Source: Verrucomicrobiota bacterium
GTDB lineage: Bacteria > Verrucomicrobiota > Lentisphaeria > JABSQK01 > JAJFLO01
Length of the DNA: 64,000 nucleotides
Reading direction: 5' to 3'
NCBI GenBank assembly: GCA_021772615.1
Contig: JAJFLQ010000065.1
Location: 32,882-96,881, forward strand
In this document: positions 63,870-64,000 of the stretch, piece after piece
Position numbering within the stretch: the first letter of the stretch is position 1
Layout of the letters: each line of letters starts with the position of its first letter
Made by a program: the position numbers and the translations under genes
The notes under the pieces: model-generated
What the model was told of the DNA's origin: nothing
Databases searched by the model: none
Seen by the model: only the letters and a program-made list of their open reading frames with translations

Positions 63870-64000
63870 GCTTGCAGCTACACGTCAAAAGTCTGTACGC
63901 CAAACGCTGGTGGAAGCGGCAGCGTGTAGCCACGTCTCGGTGAGACGTGTCGTACTTTACGTTGCTTCGCGTTGCGTGGCACGGCTCACAGAGCCGTGGC
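63870..64000. repeat. Repeat family C, copy 2 (cut by window end)
   Basis: From GCTTGCAGCTACACGTCAAA to GAGCCGTGGC, nearly the same as 20536-20668, in the same orientation. It also has the ACGTCTC...GAGACGT and CACGGCTC...GAGCCGTG stems. Confidence 0.85.

Overview
The window looks like a chromosome segment from a Gram-negative (diderm) bacterium with aerobic or microaerobic respiration. The best guess is a member of the PVC superphylum or a relative (Kiritimatiellota, Lentisphaerota or Planctomycetota-like). This rests on a fused CcoN-CcoO oxidase gene, many Hanks-type protein kinases, planctomycete-style PQQ-repeat, DUF1223, DUF4202 and PA14/haem proteins, an LptF/LptG-type LPS exporter, and dispersed palindromic repeats between genes. 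It is inferred from family knowledge, because no 16S rRNA or tRNA gene was seen. There is no prophage, transposase or CRISPR array.

Layout. 1-5140 (minus) is a cbb3 oxidase operon: ccoNO fusion, ccoQ, mono-haem ccoP, ccoG, a minimal FixH-like peptide, and the start of the ccoI copper ATPase. 5141-14522 holds an MFS transporter, a Ser/Thr kinase, a PatB-type lyase behind a leader terminator, a phosphoesterase, the abasic-site shield YedK, a methyltransferase, a PQQ-propeller protein and DUF4202. 14823-20163 (plus) runs through DUF4126, an EEP lipoprotein, a RlaP-like nucleotidyltransferase, DUF1223, a methylthio-nucleoside phosphorylase and an MTA/SAH deaminase. 20164-21306 is a repeat-filled gene desert. 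21307-29612 holds a di-haem PA14 protein, a response regulator, DUF1015, the AmrS radical-SAM protein, a PLD nuclease and ribD-ribE. 29609-38610 holds membrane and redox proteins, including a rearranged flavoprotein fused to a membrane Fe-S module, a glycosyltransferase, an SDR and a phosphoesterase.

38874-46613 is the most unusual part: a signalling island. It has an orphan OmpR regulator, a receiver-domain relic, a double CDGSH iron-sulfur protein overlapping a receiver-kinase fusion, a second receiver-kinase, a kinase-cNMP-winged-helix fusion, a membrane-anchored pseudokinase and a solo PAS protein. Together these suggest a hub where phosphorelay, redox and cyclic-nucleotide inputs meet Hanks kinases. 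A TPR membrane protein follows.

46651-60032 (minus) ends in housekeeping: a complete F-type ATP synthase operon (atpZ-like, atpI-like, atpB, E, F, H, A, G, D, C) with a UPF0173 hydrolase after it, preceded by an lptF/lptG-type gene, birA and a BioD/DRTGG protein. 60106-63535 has a large EF-hand-like membrane protein diverging from a double-FHA protein, a plausible phospho-reader for the kinases. The window ends in repeats shared with the desert at 20.5 kb.
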